Shown: positions 52,918 through 62,080 of the stretch, piece by piece
How the letters are laid out: each line of letters opens with the position of its first letter
How positions within the stretch are numbered: the stretch's first letter is position 1
From: Sorangium sp025924095
GTDB taxonomy: Bacteria; Myxococcota_A; Polyangia; Polyangiales; Polyangiaceae
Reading direction: 5' to 3'
Length of the DNA: 64,000 nucleotides
Assembly (NCBI RefSeq): GCF_051521505.1
Contig: NZ_CP150356.1
Coordinates: 1,736,001 to 1,800,000, forward strand
Notes under the pieces: model-generated
The model's input: the letters and a program-made list of their open reading frames with translations, nothing else
Databases searched by the model: none
Told to the model about the DNA's origin: nothing
Translations under genes and position numbers: made by a program

Positions 52918-54108
52918 TCAGCCCTTCACGTCGTACTCGGTCTGGAGCAGCTTCGCGATCGTGGACAGCTGCATGTTCGACGTGCCCTCGTAGATCTTCC
53001 CGATCTTCGCGTCGCGGTAGAGCTTCTCGACCGGATAGTCCCTGGTGAACCCGACGCCGCCCATGAACTCGATGCTGAGCGACGCCGTCCGCTCGGCCAC
53101 CTCGGACGCGAACAGCTTGGCCATCGCAGCCTCCTTCACGAACGGCTGGCCCGCGTCCTTGAGCCGAGCGGCGTTGTAGACAAGGAGGCGCGCGGCCTCG
53201 ATCTCCATGGCCACCCGCGCATACTGGAACTGCACGCCCTGGAAGCTCGCGATCGACTGCCCGAACTGCTTCCGCTCGCCCATGTAGCGCATCGCGTGCT
53301 CGAACGCGCCCGCGGCCAGGCCGAGCATCTGCGCGCCGATGCCGATCCGACCCTCGTTCAAGGTCTCGATCGCGATCTTGTAGCCCTTGCCGACCTCGCC
53401 GAGCACGTTGCCCTCCGGCACCTCGCAGTCCTCGAGGACGAGCTCGCACGTGCTGGAGGCGCGGATCCCGAGCTTGTTCTCCTTCTTGCCCACCGAGAAC
53501 CCAGGGAAAGAGCGCTCGACAACGAAGGCCGTGATGCCCTTGTACCCCTTCGACGGGTCGACGCTGGCGAACACAAGGAACAGCGAGCTCTCGTTCGCGT
53601 TCGTGATCCACAGCTTGCGGCCGTTCAGGACCCAGCGGTCGCCCTTGCGCTCGGCCCGGGCCGAGAGCGCGAACGCGTCCGAGCCGGAGCCCGCCTCGCT
53701 CAGCGCATACGAGCCCACCCAGTCGCGGCTCAGCCGCGGGAGGTACTTCTCCTTCTGCGCCTCGCTGCCCCAGCGAAGGAACGCATTGGCCACCAGCGTG
53801 TTCTGCACGTCGATGAGCACGCTGAGGCTCGGGTCGACCACGGCGAGCGCCTCGACCGCGAGGATCGCGTTGAAGAAGCTCGCGCCGGAGCCCCCGTAAG
53901 ACTCCGGGATCTCGATGCCCATGAGGCCGAGATCGAACAGCGGAGGGAGCAGATCGCGGTCGAGCGCGCCCTGCTCGTCCATCGCCGCCGCGCGCGGCGC
54001 GATGCGCTTCCTGGCGAAATCAAGCACCGAGTCGCGGAAGAGGCGCTCCTCGTCGGAGAGCTGGGTGAGCGGAGGATGGGACACGACGGTTTCTCCTTGT
54101 AGGTCCAT
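52918..54108 (-). CDS. Acyl-CoA dehydrogenase (short/branched-chain type)
   Basis: A 396-aa flavoenzyme of beta-oxidation or amino acid breakdown. Motifs in order are GLMGIEIPESYGGSGASFF, SYALSEAGSGSDAFALSARA (first signature, FAD/substrate), WITNANESSLFLVFA, and EFMGGVGFTRDYPVEKLYRD with IYEGTSNMQL, where the Glu of YEGTS is the catalytic base. The overall sequence is closest to butyryl/2-methylbutyryl-CoA dehydrogenases. Single gene on this strand. Confidence 0.93.
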   Translation of the reverse strand: MDLQGETVVSHPPLTQLSDEERLFRDSVLDFARKRIAPRAAAMDEQGALDRDLLPPLFDLGLMGIEIPESYGGSGASFFNAILAVEALAVVDPSLSVLIDVQNTLVANAFLRWGSEAQKEKYLPRLSRDWVGSYALSEAGSGSDAFALSARAERKGDRWVLNGRKLWITNANESSLFLVFASVDPSKGYKGITAFVVERSFPGFSVGKKENKLGIRASSTCELVLEDCEVPEGNVLGEVGKGYKIAIETLNEGRIGIGAQMLGLAAGAFEHAMRYMGERKQFGQSIASFQGVQFQYARVAMEIEAARLLVYNAARLKDAGQPFVKEAAMAKLFASEVAERTASLSIEFMGGVGFTRDYPVEKLYRDAKIGKIYEGTSNMQLSTIAKLLQTEYDVKG

Positions 54109-54286
54109 GGCGCGGCGCGCCGTCGGGGCCCCCCACTATGCACCGCGAGGACCGCAGGCGAAAGCCGTTCGAACGCGCCCGGCGCGCCGCGGGCCGCCTC
54201 ATCCGTCGTATCACCGCTCGCCCGGGGGCCGGATCGTCCAGGTTGCTACGCGCTCTCCGCCGTCGCGCTCTCCCCCGTCGAGCGCC

Positions 54287-55396
54287 TCACCCGCGCTTCT
54301 CTGCGGGCACGTCGCGCCGGCGGCACCGGAGCAGCGTGTGGGCGAGGCCGAGATGGTCGATCTCCGCGTCGACGGTGAGCCCCGCCTCATCGATGCAGCG
54401 CTTGATGTCGGCGGCGCTGTACATGCGGCTGTTCCCGTTCGCGAGGCACGTGAAATACAGGGAAGAGCCGTGCAGGCAGTGGACCGCCACCTCGTTTTCC
54501 TGCCGATCCCAGAACGTGTCGAGGATCCAGAGCTCCGTCTTCTCCCCCATGGCGGCGCGCGCCCGGCGGAGGATCTGCAGGATGTCCGCCTCGGAGAAGC
54601 ACACGAGGAACTGGCTCATCCACATGGCGTCGAAGCCTGTCGGGAACGCCTGGCCGTGATCCAGGAAGTCGATGGGCGTGCCCATGACCCGGCCGAGCAG
54701 GCCGTGCTGCTCCACGTTGACGCGCGCGTCCTCGAGCTGGCCCGGCAGATCCAGGATGGTGACCCGCACGTCGGGGTCGTGCGCGCAGCACTGGATCGCC
54801 CATCGACCGGTGTTGCCGCCGATGTCGAGCAGCGTCCTCGGCCGACGCTCGAACACGGCGGGCAGCGCCTGCGGGAACGCCGAGTCGGAGTAGAGGTGAT
54901 CGAAGGCGAACCAGCTCTCCCTCACCTTCGGCGGGAGCGCCGGGAGCGCCTCGTAGACCGTCGGCCACTCGCCGAAGACCTTCAGGCCCGCCGGCTTGCC
55001 ACCCTCGATGGCCTCGTCGAGAAAACGCATGCCCTCGTAACAAACGTCATGGATGAAATCCATGTTGATACGGGTCATCCGGTCGTTCTCGACGATGAGC
55101 CCGACCCGCGTGATCGCGTAGCGCTCTCCACGCTCTCCGCGGCCCTCGGCGGGCTCCACGAGGCCGAAGCTCAGGCTCGCCTCCAGCAAGGTCTTGGCCG
55201 CGTAGGCGGTGAGGCCGGTGTCCTGAGCCACCTCCGCCGCCGTCCGGCCGCCCTTGCCGGCGCGCTGGAGCGCCCTGAGGACGCCGCGGTTTCGCATGAC
55301 CCGCGCCACCTGGAACATGACGGGCGCAAACGCGATGCGCTGGGCGGCGAGCATGGCGTCGAGGGTGGCATTCGTCGGGGCGGGATCGTTCTTCAT
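54287..55396 (-). CDS. SAM-dependent methyltransferase with winged-helix dimerisation domain
   Basis: A 369-aa class I methyltransferase built like secondary-metabolite O-methyltransferases. An N-terminal helical/winged-helix part (~25-110, RTAAEVAQDTGLTAYAAKTL) precedes the SAM fold: LLDIGGNTGRWAIQC (motif I, ~190), TILDLPGQLEDA (acidic ribose contact), AMWMSQFLVCFSEAD and WILDTFWDRQE. The C-terminus has strands typical of the fold. No biosynthetic cluster surrounds it; the substrate is unknown. Confidence 0.85.
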   Translation of the reverse strand: MKNDPAPTNATLDAMLAAQRIAFAPVMFQVARVMRNRGVLRALQRAGKGGRTAAEVAQDTGLTAYAAKTLLEASLSFGLVEPAEGRGERGERYAITRVGLIVENDRMTRINMDFIHDVCYEGMRFLDEAIEGGKPAGLKVFGEWPTVYEALPALPPKVRESWFAFDHLYSDSAFPQALPAVFERRPRTLLDIGGNTGRWAIQCCAHDPDVRVTILDLPGQLEDARVNVEQHGLLGRVMGTPIDFLDHGQAFPTGFDAMWMSQFLVCFSEADILQILRRARAAMGEKTELWILDTFWDRQENEVAVHCLHGSSLYFTCLANGNSRMYSAADIKRCIDEAGLTVDAEIDHLGLAHTLLRCRRRDVPAEKRG

Positions 55397-55440
55397 CGAG
55401 CTCCGGTCGTCGGGGATTCGTCAGGGATGGAGAGGGGAGG

Positions 55441-55644
55441 CTAGCGAGCGCCCTCGCGCTGGAGGAGCAGGGCGAAGCCGCCGAAGCCCGTGAGCAGCGC
55501 GCACTCTGCCCGACCCTCGTCGGCGAGCGACAGCCCCATCACGCCGCAGGCGAGGCCGAAGGCCACGGTCGCCACGCCGAGCCGCCTCTCATCGGTCGGC
55601 CGGGCAGGCGAGGGGGACGGCCTCGTGCGGTAGGGGCTTGCCAC
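55441..55644 (-). CDS. Small membrane protein (67 aa)
   Basis: A Pro/Ser-rich start, then two hydrophobic stretches (VATVAFGLACGVMGLSL and ALLTGFGGFALLL). It ends with a short basic tail. No family recognised and no clear ribosome-binding site. Kept because codon use is gene-like and no other frame explains the stretch. Confidence 0.4.
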   Translation of the reverse strand: MASPYRTRPSPSPARPTDERRLGVATVAFGLACGVMGLSLADEGRAECALLTGFGGFALLLQREGAR

Positions 55645-55671
55645 CTCGGGATGATACCACCGGCGCCGCCG

Positions 55672-56850
55672 TCACAAGGACGCCGCGGCGATGTCGGTCA
55701 GCTCCTCGTCGGTGAGCGGCAGCGGGTTCGCCTTCATGCTGCTCGCCGCCCTGGCCTTGACGACGAGCGCCGGGAGGTCCGCCTCGCTCACGCCGTAGCG
55801 CCGGAGCCCCGGGATCGCGAGGTCGCGGCAGAGCTCGCGCACCCAGGCGATCCCGTCCTCGGCGCCGGCCCCGGCGCGCCCCGTGACGAGCGCCGCGAGC
55901 TCATCCAGGCGCGGCAGCGCGGGGTGATCCGGGGCACGCGCGCGCAGCGCCCGCAGGTTCACCTCGAGGACGGCCGGCAGGAGCGCGGCGCACACGGCGC
56001 CGTGGGGCGCGTCGAACGTGCCGCCCACCGGCGCGGCGAAGCCGTGGACCGCCCCGAGGCCGGCGTTCGCCAGGCACAGGCCGCCGAGCAGGCTGGCCAC
56101 GGCGAGGTCGTCCCGGGCCGGCGCGTCGGGGCCCTCCAGGACCGCGCGGCGCAGCGAGCGCGCCGAGCGGCGGATGCCCTCGCGCGCGAGCCCGTCCGTG
56201 AGCGGGTTGCTGCGGCTCGACAGGAACGGCTCGATGAGCTGCGAGAGCGCGTCGAGCCCGCTCGACGCGAGCACCTCGGGCGGCGCGCCCGCCAGCAGAT
56301 CGGGGTCGATCACCGCGAGCCGCGGCAGCATGTGCGGGCTGCGCAGGCTCGCCTTCACGCCGGCCTCCCGGGACGCGAGCACCGCGTTGCGCGTCACCTC
56401 CGAGCCGGTGCCCGCCGTCGTGGGGATCGCCACGAACGGCACCGCCGGCTTGGAAAGCGCTTTCCCCTGGCCGATGACCTCGAGGTAGTCGAGCGGGTCG
56501 CCGCCGTTCGCGAGGAGCGCGGCGATCGCCTTGCCGGCGTCGAGCGCGCTGCCGCCGCCCAGGGCCACGACGACGTCGCACCGCTCGGCCGCGGCCCTCG
56601 ACGTGCCCTCGCGGGCGATCTCCACGGTGGGCTCGCCCGCGACGGCGAAGGTCACGGCGCCGATCTTCGCCTCGGCGAGCGCGGCGAGGAGCGGCGCGGC
56701 GCGGCCGGGGCGCTGCCCGGTGACGACGAGCGCCCGCGTCCCGCCGAGGCCCCGCACGGCCGCGGGCACCTCGGCGAGCTTGCCCGCGCCGAAGACGATG
56801 CGCGTCGCGGTGGCGAACTCGAAGGCGAGCGGGTTGGCCGGAGACGCCAT
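55672..56850 (-). CDS. Iron-containing alcohol dehydrogenase family protein with altered metal site
   Basis: A 392-aa group III dehydrogenase: VVALGGGSALDAGKA (NAD loop), PTTAGTGSEVTRNAV, and the metal region. Family ligands are Asp and His in DALxHxIE, then two His in VHG and PHG. Here the first reads DALSQLIEPF, so the His is a Gln, while VHGFAAPVGG and APHGAVCAALLP keep the others. I recall a subfamily with this Gln, so it may bind metal differently rather than be dead. ATG 56850 follows the LsrG-like gene stop directly, so the two form an operon. Confidence 0.85.
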   Translation of the reverse strand: MASPANPLAFEFATATRIVFGAGKLAEVPAAVRGLGGTRALVVTGQRPGRAAPLLAALAEAKIGAVTFAVAGEPTVEIAREGTSRAAAERCDVVVALGGGSALDAGKAIAALLANGGDPLDYLEVIGQGKALSKPAVPFVAIPTTAGTGSEVTRNAVLASREAGVKASLRSPHMLPRLAVIDPDLLAGAPPEVLASSGLDALSQLIEPFLSSRSNPLTDGLAREGIRRSARSLRRAVLEGPDAPARDDLAVASLLGGLCLANAGLGAVHGFAAPVGGTFDAPHGAVCAALLPAVLEVNLRALRARAPDHPALPRLDELAALVTGRAGAGAEDGIAWVRELCRDLAIPGLRRYGVSEADLPALVVKARAASSMKANPLPLTDEELTDIAAASL

Positions 56851-56851
56851 G

Positions 56852-57169
56852 TCAAACCCCCCCGTCGTCAGGGAAGACATTGACGTATTTCCGGCTGGTC
56901 CGCGGCTCGGCCATCATCCCCGCGACGGTGTCCCGCCACCGCTTGTAATGCTCCGTTTCCTTGTGCGCGGCGGGCGCCTCCTGGGTCCTGTAGACCTCGA
57001 TGAGCACGAAGCGCGCGGGATCCTCGCTGTCCTGGACGACGTCGAACCGGGCGATCCCCGGCTCCTTGACGCTCGCGCGCGCGTTCTCGAGCGTCGCCTG
57101 GCGGAAGGCGCCGGTGAGCTCGGGTTTGACGTGCACATGGACGTGCACGATGAACAGGCTGTTGGGCAT
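56852..57169 (-). CDS. LsrG-like antibiotic biosynthesis monooxygenase (ABM) domain protein
   Basis: A 105-aa ferredoxin-like-fold protein: FIVHVHVHVKPELTGAFRQA, GIARFDVVQDSEDPARFVLI, EVYRTQEAPAAHKETEHYKR and TSRKYVNVFP match the LsrG/YgiN group. LsrG proteins isomerise phospho-AI-2, while relatives are quinol monooxygenases. It is coupled to an iron-ADH-type dehydrogenase gene whose start follows its stop by one base, suggesting a joint catabolic step. The rest of the lsr genes are absent. Confidence 0.88.
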   Translation of the reverse strand: MPNSLFIVHVHVHVKPELTGAFRQATLENARASVKEPGIARFDVVQDSEDPARFVLIEVYRTQEAPAAHKETEHYKRWRDTVAGMMAEPRTSRKYVNVFPDDGGV

Positions 57170-57414
57170 GGGCGCAATCTAGCTCGGGTGCGCTGCCGCA
57201 GGAACCCGGCTCGTGACGCGGGGGCGCGCGGGCCTCTGCGTCTACCGGCGCGCGGCGCGCGGGCTCGCCGAGGGCGCGCCGTCGGCAGAGCGCCTTCGCC
57301 CCCTGCGTCGACTCCCGACTTGGCTCGGCCGGCTCCGACATTACGATCCCCGTGAATCGGCGGGTGGCCCGGCAGGTGTCGAGTCCATGAACGCCGCGAG
57401 CGAGGAAGGTCGAT

Positions 57415-58611
57415 ATGGCGGATCCGACCACGGAGACCCCGCAGCCCGATGCTGCGCAGTCCATCGCGCTGAAATCCATCGAGTTCGTGTCCGATCACGG
57501 TCTCCTGAAAGGCTGCACGGGGGAGAGCCGCTGGAGGAACGCCGGCGACCCGTGCCCCCGGCCCGAGTGGACGCCGGAGCGCGCCGTCCCTCTGTCGATC
57601 TCGATGGGCCGGAGCGTCGTCATCCGGCTCGGGCTGTCGTCGAGCGGCGGCGCGCCCGGCGCGGCGCCGGTCGAGATCCGCGGCGTCGGGCCGGCGGGGC
57701 TCACCTTCGAGAGCCCGGGCGCCGCCGCCGCCTCCAGCGCCGCGCCGCTCGAGCTCTCGTCCGCGCGGAAGATCGGGAGGAGGATCCAGAAATTCGACCT
57801 CAACCTGAGCTGGTCGGCGGGCGGTGGAGCCGCGCTGTCGCCCGGCCGGACCTCGAACGTCGTTTATGTCACGATGGGCAGGCCGCAGACCGACCGACAG
57901 GACGTCTGGCAGGAAGATGGGGTGACCTTGAAGCGGATGGACAGGGCGGTCTCCTGGATCTCGCCGCTCAACACCCTCGACCCCCACGAGATCGTCTACG
58001 GGGTCATGGCCAGGTTCCCGACCTACACGCTCCAGCCGAGCCCCAGGGTGCCCCGGGAGTACCACCACCCGACGTACCTGAACGACCAGGGCGGGGCCTG
58101 GGCGATGACCGATCACGTGGAGGAGACGGGCGAGTGCCAGGCGATCGTCCGCCTCCTCCGCGGCATGCTGCGCCAGGTCGGGATCCCCGGGCGGACGCGG
58201 ATGCTCGTGGTCTGGGGCGATCCCAACGTGGACGGCGGGCGCAGGACGCTGTCGGCCGATCTGGAGGAGCGGCCGTGGGCGGGGCTCGATGTGGCGAAGG
58301 TCGAGGGCGGCCGCGTGTGGCGCGCGGCGCTCATCGACGGCCCGGTCGAGGAGGGGAGGACGTATCCCGCCTCCCATACGCGCCTCCCCGACGGGTCGTT
58401 CAGCCCGGGGCTCAACCGGTACGAGGCGTGCCTCGAGTTCGCGCACGGCGGCGTGACGCGGTACTACGCGGGGGGCGCCGGGGTGTTCGACAGCGTGGAG
58501 CCGATCCTGGGCGTCTTCTGGGGGCTCATCTGGTTCAGCTCGGCGCCGAACGACGGTTACCGCGTCGAGAAGATCGTGGCGAGATACGGACGTTCTGGAG
58601 GTGGCCGATGA
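57415..58611 (+). CDS. Uncharacterised 398-aa protein with a transglutaminase-like patch
   Basis: Cytoplasmic or non-classically exported protein without a signal peptide. The first ~170 residues are beta-rich with an Ala/Gly/Ser linker. At ~235-262 GECQAIVRLLRGMLRQVGIP has a Cys at the start of a helix, as in transglutaminase-like cysteine enzymes. It is followed by RTRMLVVWGDPNVDGG, and a later FAHGGVTRYYAGGAGVF could supply a His. This catalytic reading is an inference. The TGA overlaps the ATG of the next gene, so they work together. Paralogous pairs would be expected in myxobacteria. Confidence 0.55.
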   Translation: MADPTTETPQPDAAQSIALKSIEFVSDHGLLKGCTGESRWRNAGDPCPRPEWTPERAVPLSISMGRSVVIRLGLSSSGGAPGAAPVEIRGVGPAGLTFESPGAAAASSAAPLELSSARKIGRRIQKFDLNLSWSAGGGAALSPGRTSNVVYVTMGRPQTDRQDVWQEDGVTLKRMDRAVSWISPLNTLDPHEIVYGVMARFPTYTLQPSPRVPREYHHPTYLNDQGGAWAMTDHVEETGECQAIVRLLRGMLRQVGIPGRTRMLVVWGDPNVDGGRRTLSADLEERPWAGLDVAKVEGGRVWRAALIDGPVEEGRTYPASHTRLPDGSFSPGLNRYEACLEFAHGGVTRYYAGGAGVFDSVEPILGVFWGLIWFSSAPNDGYRVEKIVARYGRSGGGR

Positions 58612-59279
58612 ACGCGCAGGAATGTCTCACGCAGGAGGTCGGCGCCAGGGTCGCGGCGTGGCTCTCGGCCGTGGCGCGCGTGGCCCCGGACGGCTTCACG
58701 CCGGTCGGGCGGTTCGACGAGGTGCCGGCCCAGGCGCGCGCCGATTCGCTGTACTGGTGCGACTCCATCTTCCGGAGCGAGCTCAACCCGCACAGCGAGG
58801 CGGTGGGGGCGCGCCACGCGCTCCACGCGGCCACGGACGACACGCCCGACCTGCTCCGTCACGAGTACACCGCGGGCGGGCTCGGGCTCACCGTCACCGA
58901 GGGGCGCAATTTCGTCCTCGTTCAGGTCGAGCGCGCGAGCCTCGATATCCTCTCTCTCTGCGGTCCGGACCGCGCCGCCGCCGCGCGCCGGGTGGCCGAG
59001 GCGATCTTCAACACGGGCATCGAGTCGAACACGGTGGGTGTCCCGATGACCTCCGGCCCGGTGGGCTGCCCCGGCGACATGCCGGATCTCGAGGAGGGAA
59101 TGACGATCGCGAGCAACCCGGCCGTGGATCCGGAGCTCCTCGCCTGCTGGAAAGACCGCACCGAGTGCGGTGTTCAGGGCGGAAGGCTCTATTTCCTCTG
59201 TTACAAGAAGTCGTCGCAGCGCGCGGGGTTTGCCAACGCATGTCAATGGTTCGACGACCGGAGGACCGGGGTCGGGTGA
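58608..59279 (+). CDS. Uncharacterised 223-aa protein coupled to the preceding gene
   Basis: Starts at ATG 58608 inside the stop of the previous gene (ATGA) with GGAGG nine bases upstream. Acidic, soluble, and with six Cys residues, two near the end (CWKDRTECGVQGGRL, FLCYKK). No motif that I recognise. It is possibly a partner, inhibitor or immunity protein for the 398-aa protein, judging only from the coupling. Confidence 0.6.
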   Translation: MNAQECLTQEVGARVAAWLSAVARVAPDGFTPVGRFDEVPAQARADSLYWCDSIFRSELNPHSEAVGARHALHAATDDTPDLLRHEYTAGGLGLTVTEGRNFVLVQVERASLDILSLCGPDRAAAARRVAEAIFNTGIESNTVGVPMTSGPVGCPGDMPDLEEGMTIASNPAVDPELLACWKDRTECGVQGGRLYFLCYKKSSQRAGFANACQWFDDRRTGVG

Positions 59280-59282
59280 CGC

Positions 59283-59390
59283 ACGGAGGAGAGTGAGGCG
59301 GGGGAGGAAAGAGAGGTGAGTGGAGGCGAGGAGGCTCGGGGGGAGGCGAGGGAGGTTGGGAGGAGGCGAGGGAGGAGGGGGGAGCAGGAG
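59283..59390 (+). repeat. Polypurine tract with GGAGGCGAGG repeats
   Basis: About 108 bp that are almost purely G and A on the plus strand, with repeats of GGAGGCGAGG and several runs of three or more G. It lies in the 161-bp gap between a convergent-free gene end and the kinase GTG at 59441. It could form a triplex or quadruplex. Confidence 0.7.
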
Positions 59391-59440
59391 CGCGCTGCGC
59401 CGGTATTGCGTCTGCGCGCCGCGCGCGGGATGTTGCGCCG

Positions 59441-61426
59441 GTGGCGGGAGCACAGCAGCCCAGGATCCTGATCTTCCCAGGCGGCTCCGCGGGCGCGGCG
59501 CAGGCGCTCGCGGCGGCGCGCGGCCACGTCGCGGTCCGGGCCCGGGACATCGAGGCGGGCCTGGATCTCCTGGCGACCCAGCCGTTCGACGTGGCCGTGC
59601 TCGGGTCCGAGGGGCCGCTCGACGAGGCGCTCGCGCTCTGCCGCCGGCTGCGCGCGGCGCCGGGCGGCGATCGGGTGGCCGTGGTCGCCGTCACCGGGAG
59701 CGCCGGCGCGGCCGCGGCCCTGCTCGAGGCGGGCGCGACGGTCGTGGCGGCGGCGACCGAGCCGTCGATCTCGATCCAGCTCGACGCGGCGGTGTACTGG
59801 GCGCGGCGGTCGTCCGCGCCCGCGGCCGACCGGGCGCCGGCGGAGCGCGCGCTGCTCGAGCGCGCCGCGCGCTCCTTCCGCGACGTGTCCACGGAGGTGA
59901 TCGGCCTCTTCGTGTGGGACGCGGCGGGGGGCATCCTCGACGCGAACGACGCGTTCCTGGGCATGATCGGCCACGCGCGCGAGGACGTCGAGGCGGGCCG
60001 CCTGAACTGGGTGGCGCTCACGCCGCCCGAGCTCCGCGCCGCGGACCAGCGCGCGCTCTCGGAGGTCCTGAAGCACGGCATCTGCCCGCCGTTCGAGAAG
60101 GAGTTCCTCGCCCGCGACGGGCGGCGGCTGCCCGTGCTCATCGCCCCCGCCCTCGTCGAGGGGGCCCGCGATCGCGGCGTCGGCGTCGTCGTCGACATGA
60201 CGGTGCGCAGGGCCGCCGAGGACGCGCTCCGCACGAGCGAGGAGCGCATGCGGCTCGTCGTGCGCGCGACGAGCGACGCCTTCTGGGACTGGGACCTCTC
60301 GTCGGGGCGCGTCACCGGGAGCGAGCGCATGCGGAGCTTCTACGGCACGGGCGGCGCCGACATCGAGGAGGACGCGGCGTGGTGGTTCGAGCGGGTCCAC
60401 CCCGACGATCGCGACCGGGTGATGAACGGGCTGCGGCGCGCGATGGAAGGGGGCGAGAGCACGTTCGAGCTCTGGTACCGGTGCCTGCTCGCGGACGGCA
60501 GCTACGCCGACGTCCACGACCGGGGCACCGTCCTGCGCGACGCGTGCGGCAAGGCGTACCGGATGCTCGGGGCCGTATCCGACGTCACCGAGCGCCGGCA
60601 GATCGAGACGCGGCTCCTGCTCGCCGATCGCATGGCCTCGCTCGGCACGCTCGCGGCCGGGGTGGCGCACGAGATCAACAACCCCCTCGCGTACATGGTC
60701 GCGAACGTCGATTTCGCGCGCAAGGAGCTCCGCGCCAAGGGCGCCGCCGCGCGCCTCGACGCGCTCCTCTCGGCGCTCGACGAGGCCGCGGAGGGCGGCT
60801 CGCGCGTCCGGCACATCGTGGGCGGCCTGAAGACGTTCTCGCGCGCCGACGACGGCGAGCTCGGCCCGGTCGAGGTCGACCGCGTGATCCAGCTCGTGCT
60901 GCGGATGGCGCAGCAGCAGATCCGGAGCAAGGCGCGGCTCGTCCTGGAGCTCGGCACGGTGCCGCCCGTCCACGCGAACGAGGCGCAGCTCGGCCAGGTC
61001 ATCCTGAACCTGCTCGTGAACGCCGCCCAGGCGCTGCCGGACGGGAAGGAGGCGGAGAACGAGATCCGGATCACGACCGCCCCCGCGCCGCCCGGCCGCG
61101 TGCGCATCGAGGTGCGCGACACCGGGCCCGGGATCGCGCCCGAGCTCCGGAGCCGCATCTTCGACCCGTTCTTCACGACGAAGCCGATCGGGGAGGGGAC
61201 GGGGCTCGGGCTGGCGATCTGCCACGGCATCGTGACGAGCTTCCGGGGCGAGATCGGGGTGGAGAGCGAGGTCGGCCAGGGCGCGTGCTTCCGCGTGCTC
61301 CTGCCCGCATGGCGCGCGCACGCGGGCGAGGAGCGCGGCGGCGCCCCGGGCGAGGCCGACGATGACGAGCGCGGCGGCGCCCCGGGCGAGGCCGACACCG
61401 ACGTGCCCGAGGAGGCCGCCCAGTAG
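59441..61426 (+). CDS. PAS-domain histidine kinase with receiver-like N-terminus
   Basis: A 661-aa soluble sensor kinase. Residues ~8-125 form a receiver-like fold (ILIFPGGSAGAAQAL, DVAVLGSEG) without the phospho-Asp pattern. PAS 1 (~150-260, EVIGLFVWDAAGGILDANDA) and PAS 2 (~275-390, DAFWDWDLSSGRVTG and WFERVHPDDRDRV) follow. The kinase core has GVAHEINNPLAYM (phospho-His), VILNLLVNAAQALPDG, DTGPGIAPEL and GTGLGLAICHGI. The tail holds a duplicated ERGGAPGEAD element. GTG start. A response regulator gene follows 270 bp downstream, likely its partner. Confidence 0.88.
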   Translation: MAGAQQPRILIFPGGSAGAAQALAAARGHVAVRARDIEAGLDLLATQPFDVAVLGSEGPLDEALALCRRLRAAPGGDRVAVVAVTGSAGAAAALLEAGATVVAAATEPSISIQLDAAVYWARRSSAPAADRAPAERALLERAARSFRDVSTEVIGLFVWDAAGGILDANDAFLGMIGHAREDVEAGRLNWVALTPPELRAADQRALSEVLKHGICPPFEKEFLARDGRRLPVLIAPALVEGARDRGVGVVVDMTVRRAAEDALRTSEERMRLVVRATSDAFWDWDLSSGRVTGSERMRSFYGTGGADIEEDAAWWFERVHPDDRDRVMNGLRRAMEGGESTFELWYRCLLADGSYADVHDRGTVLRDACGKAYRMLGAVSDVTERRQIETRLLLADRMASLGTLAAGVAHEINNPLAYMVANVDFARKELRAKGAAARLDALLSALDEAAEGGSRVRHIVGGLKTFSRADDGELGPVEVDRVIQLVLRMAQQQIRSKARLVLELGTVPPVHANEAQLGQVILNLLVNAAQALPDGKEAENEIRITTAPAPPGRVRIEVRDTGPGIAPELRSRIFDPFFTTKPIGEGTGLGLAICHGIVTSFRGEIGVESEVGQGACFRVLLPAWRAHAGEERGGAPGEADDDERGGAPGEADTDVPEEAAQ

Positions 61427-61696
61427 GCGCGGCGCGCCGTCCTCGACGGAAAGGGCTCGACGAGCTCGACGAGCTCGACGAAGAGAGATGAGGGCGGGCC
61501 GCGCGCCGGGCGCGCCTCTGCGCCTTCTGCGATCTGCGCGCCACGCCGTGGGGCCGGCCGCTTGCGGCGGCGGTTGCGCGCGCTCAAGGTGCCTCATGGG
61601 CCCCATGAACGCTCGATCGGGCAGGGCCGCAGCTGAGCTGCTCGGTGGAGCAGCAAAGGGGAAGCGCGCGGCGCGGTCCGGTGGTGAGGTTCGAGC

Positions 61697-62080
61697 ATGA
61701 CCGAGAAAACGGGCCGCATCCTCGTCGTCGAGGACGATCTGGACATCAGGAGCATCCTGTCGCAGCTCCTCGTGTTCGAGGGCTACGACGTCGACGAGGC
61801 GTCGGACGGCGCCGAGGCGCTCGCGATGCTGCGCAAGGACCCGCTGCCCGCGCTGATCCTGCTCGATCTGATGATGCCGATCATGGATGGGTGGCAGCTG
61901 CGCGCCGAGCTCCAGCGCGACCCGACGCTCTCGTCGGTCCCGGTGGTGATCGTGTCCGCCGACGTGCGGGCCGAGCAGGAGGCGTCGCGGCTCCGCGTCG
62001 CGGGGCTCCTGAAGAAGCCGCTCCAGATCGAGCCCCTGCTCGAGCTGGTCCACCGCATCTGCGGCGCGCCGGGGCGGTGA
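61697..62080 (+). CDS. Single-domain response regulator
   Basis: A 127-aa CheY-like receiver: ILVVEDDLDIRSIL (acidic pair), LILLDLMMPIMDGW (phospho-Asp), VVIVSADVRAEQ (switch Ser) and LLKKPLQ (Lys). No output domain, so it signals by protein contact. It follows the PAS kinase gene and is probably phosphorylated by it. Confidence 0.92.
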   Translation: MTEKTGRILVVEDDLDIRSILSQLLVFEGYDVDEASDGAEALAMLRKDPLPALILLDLMMPIMDGWQLRAELQRDPTLSSVPVVIVSADVRAEQEASRLRVAGLLKKPLQIEPLLELVHRICGAPGR

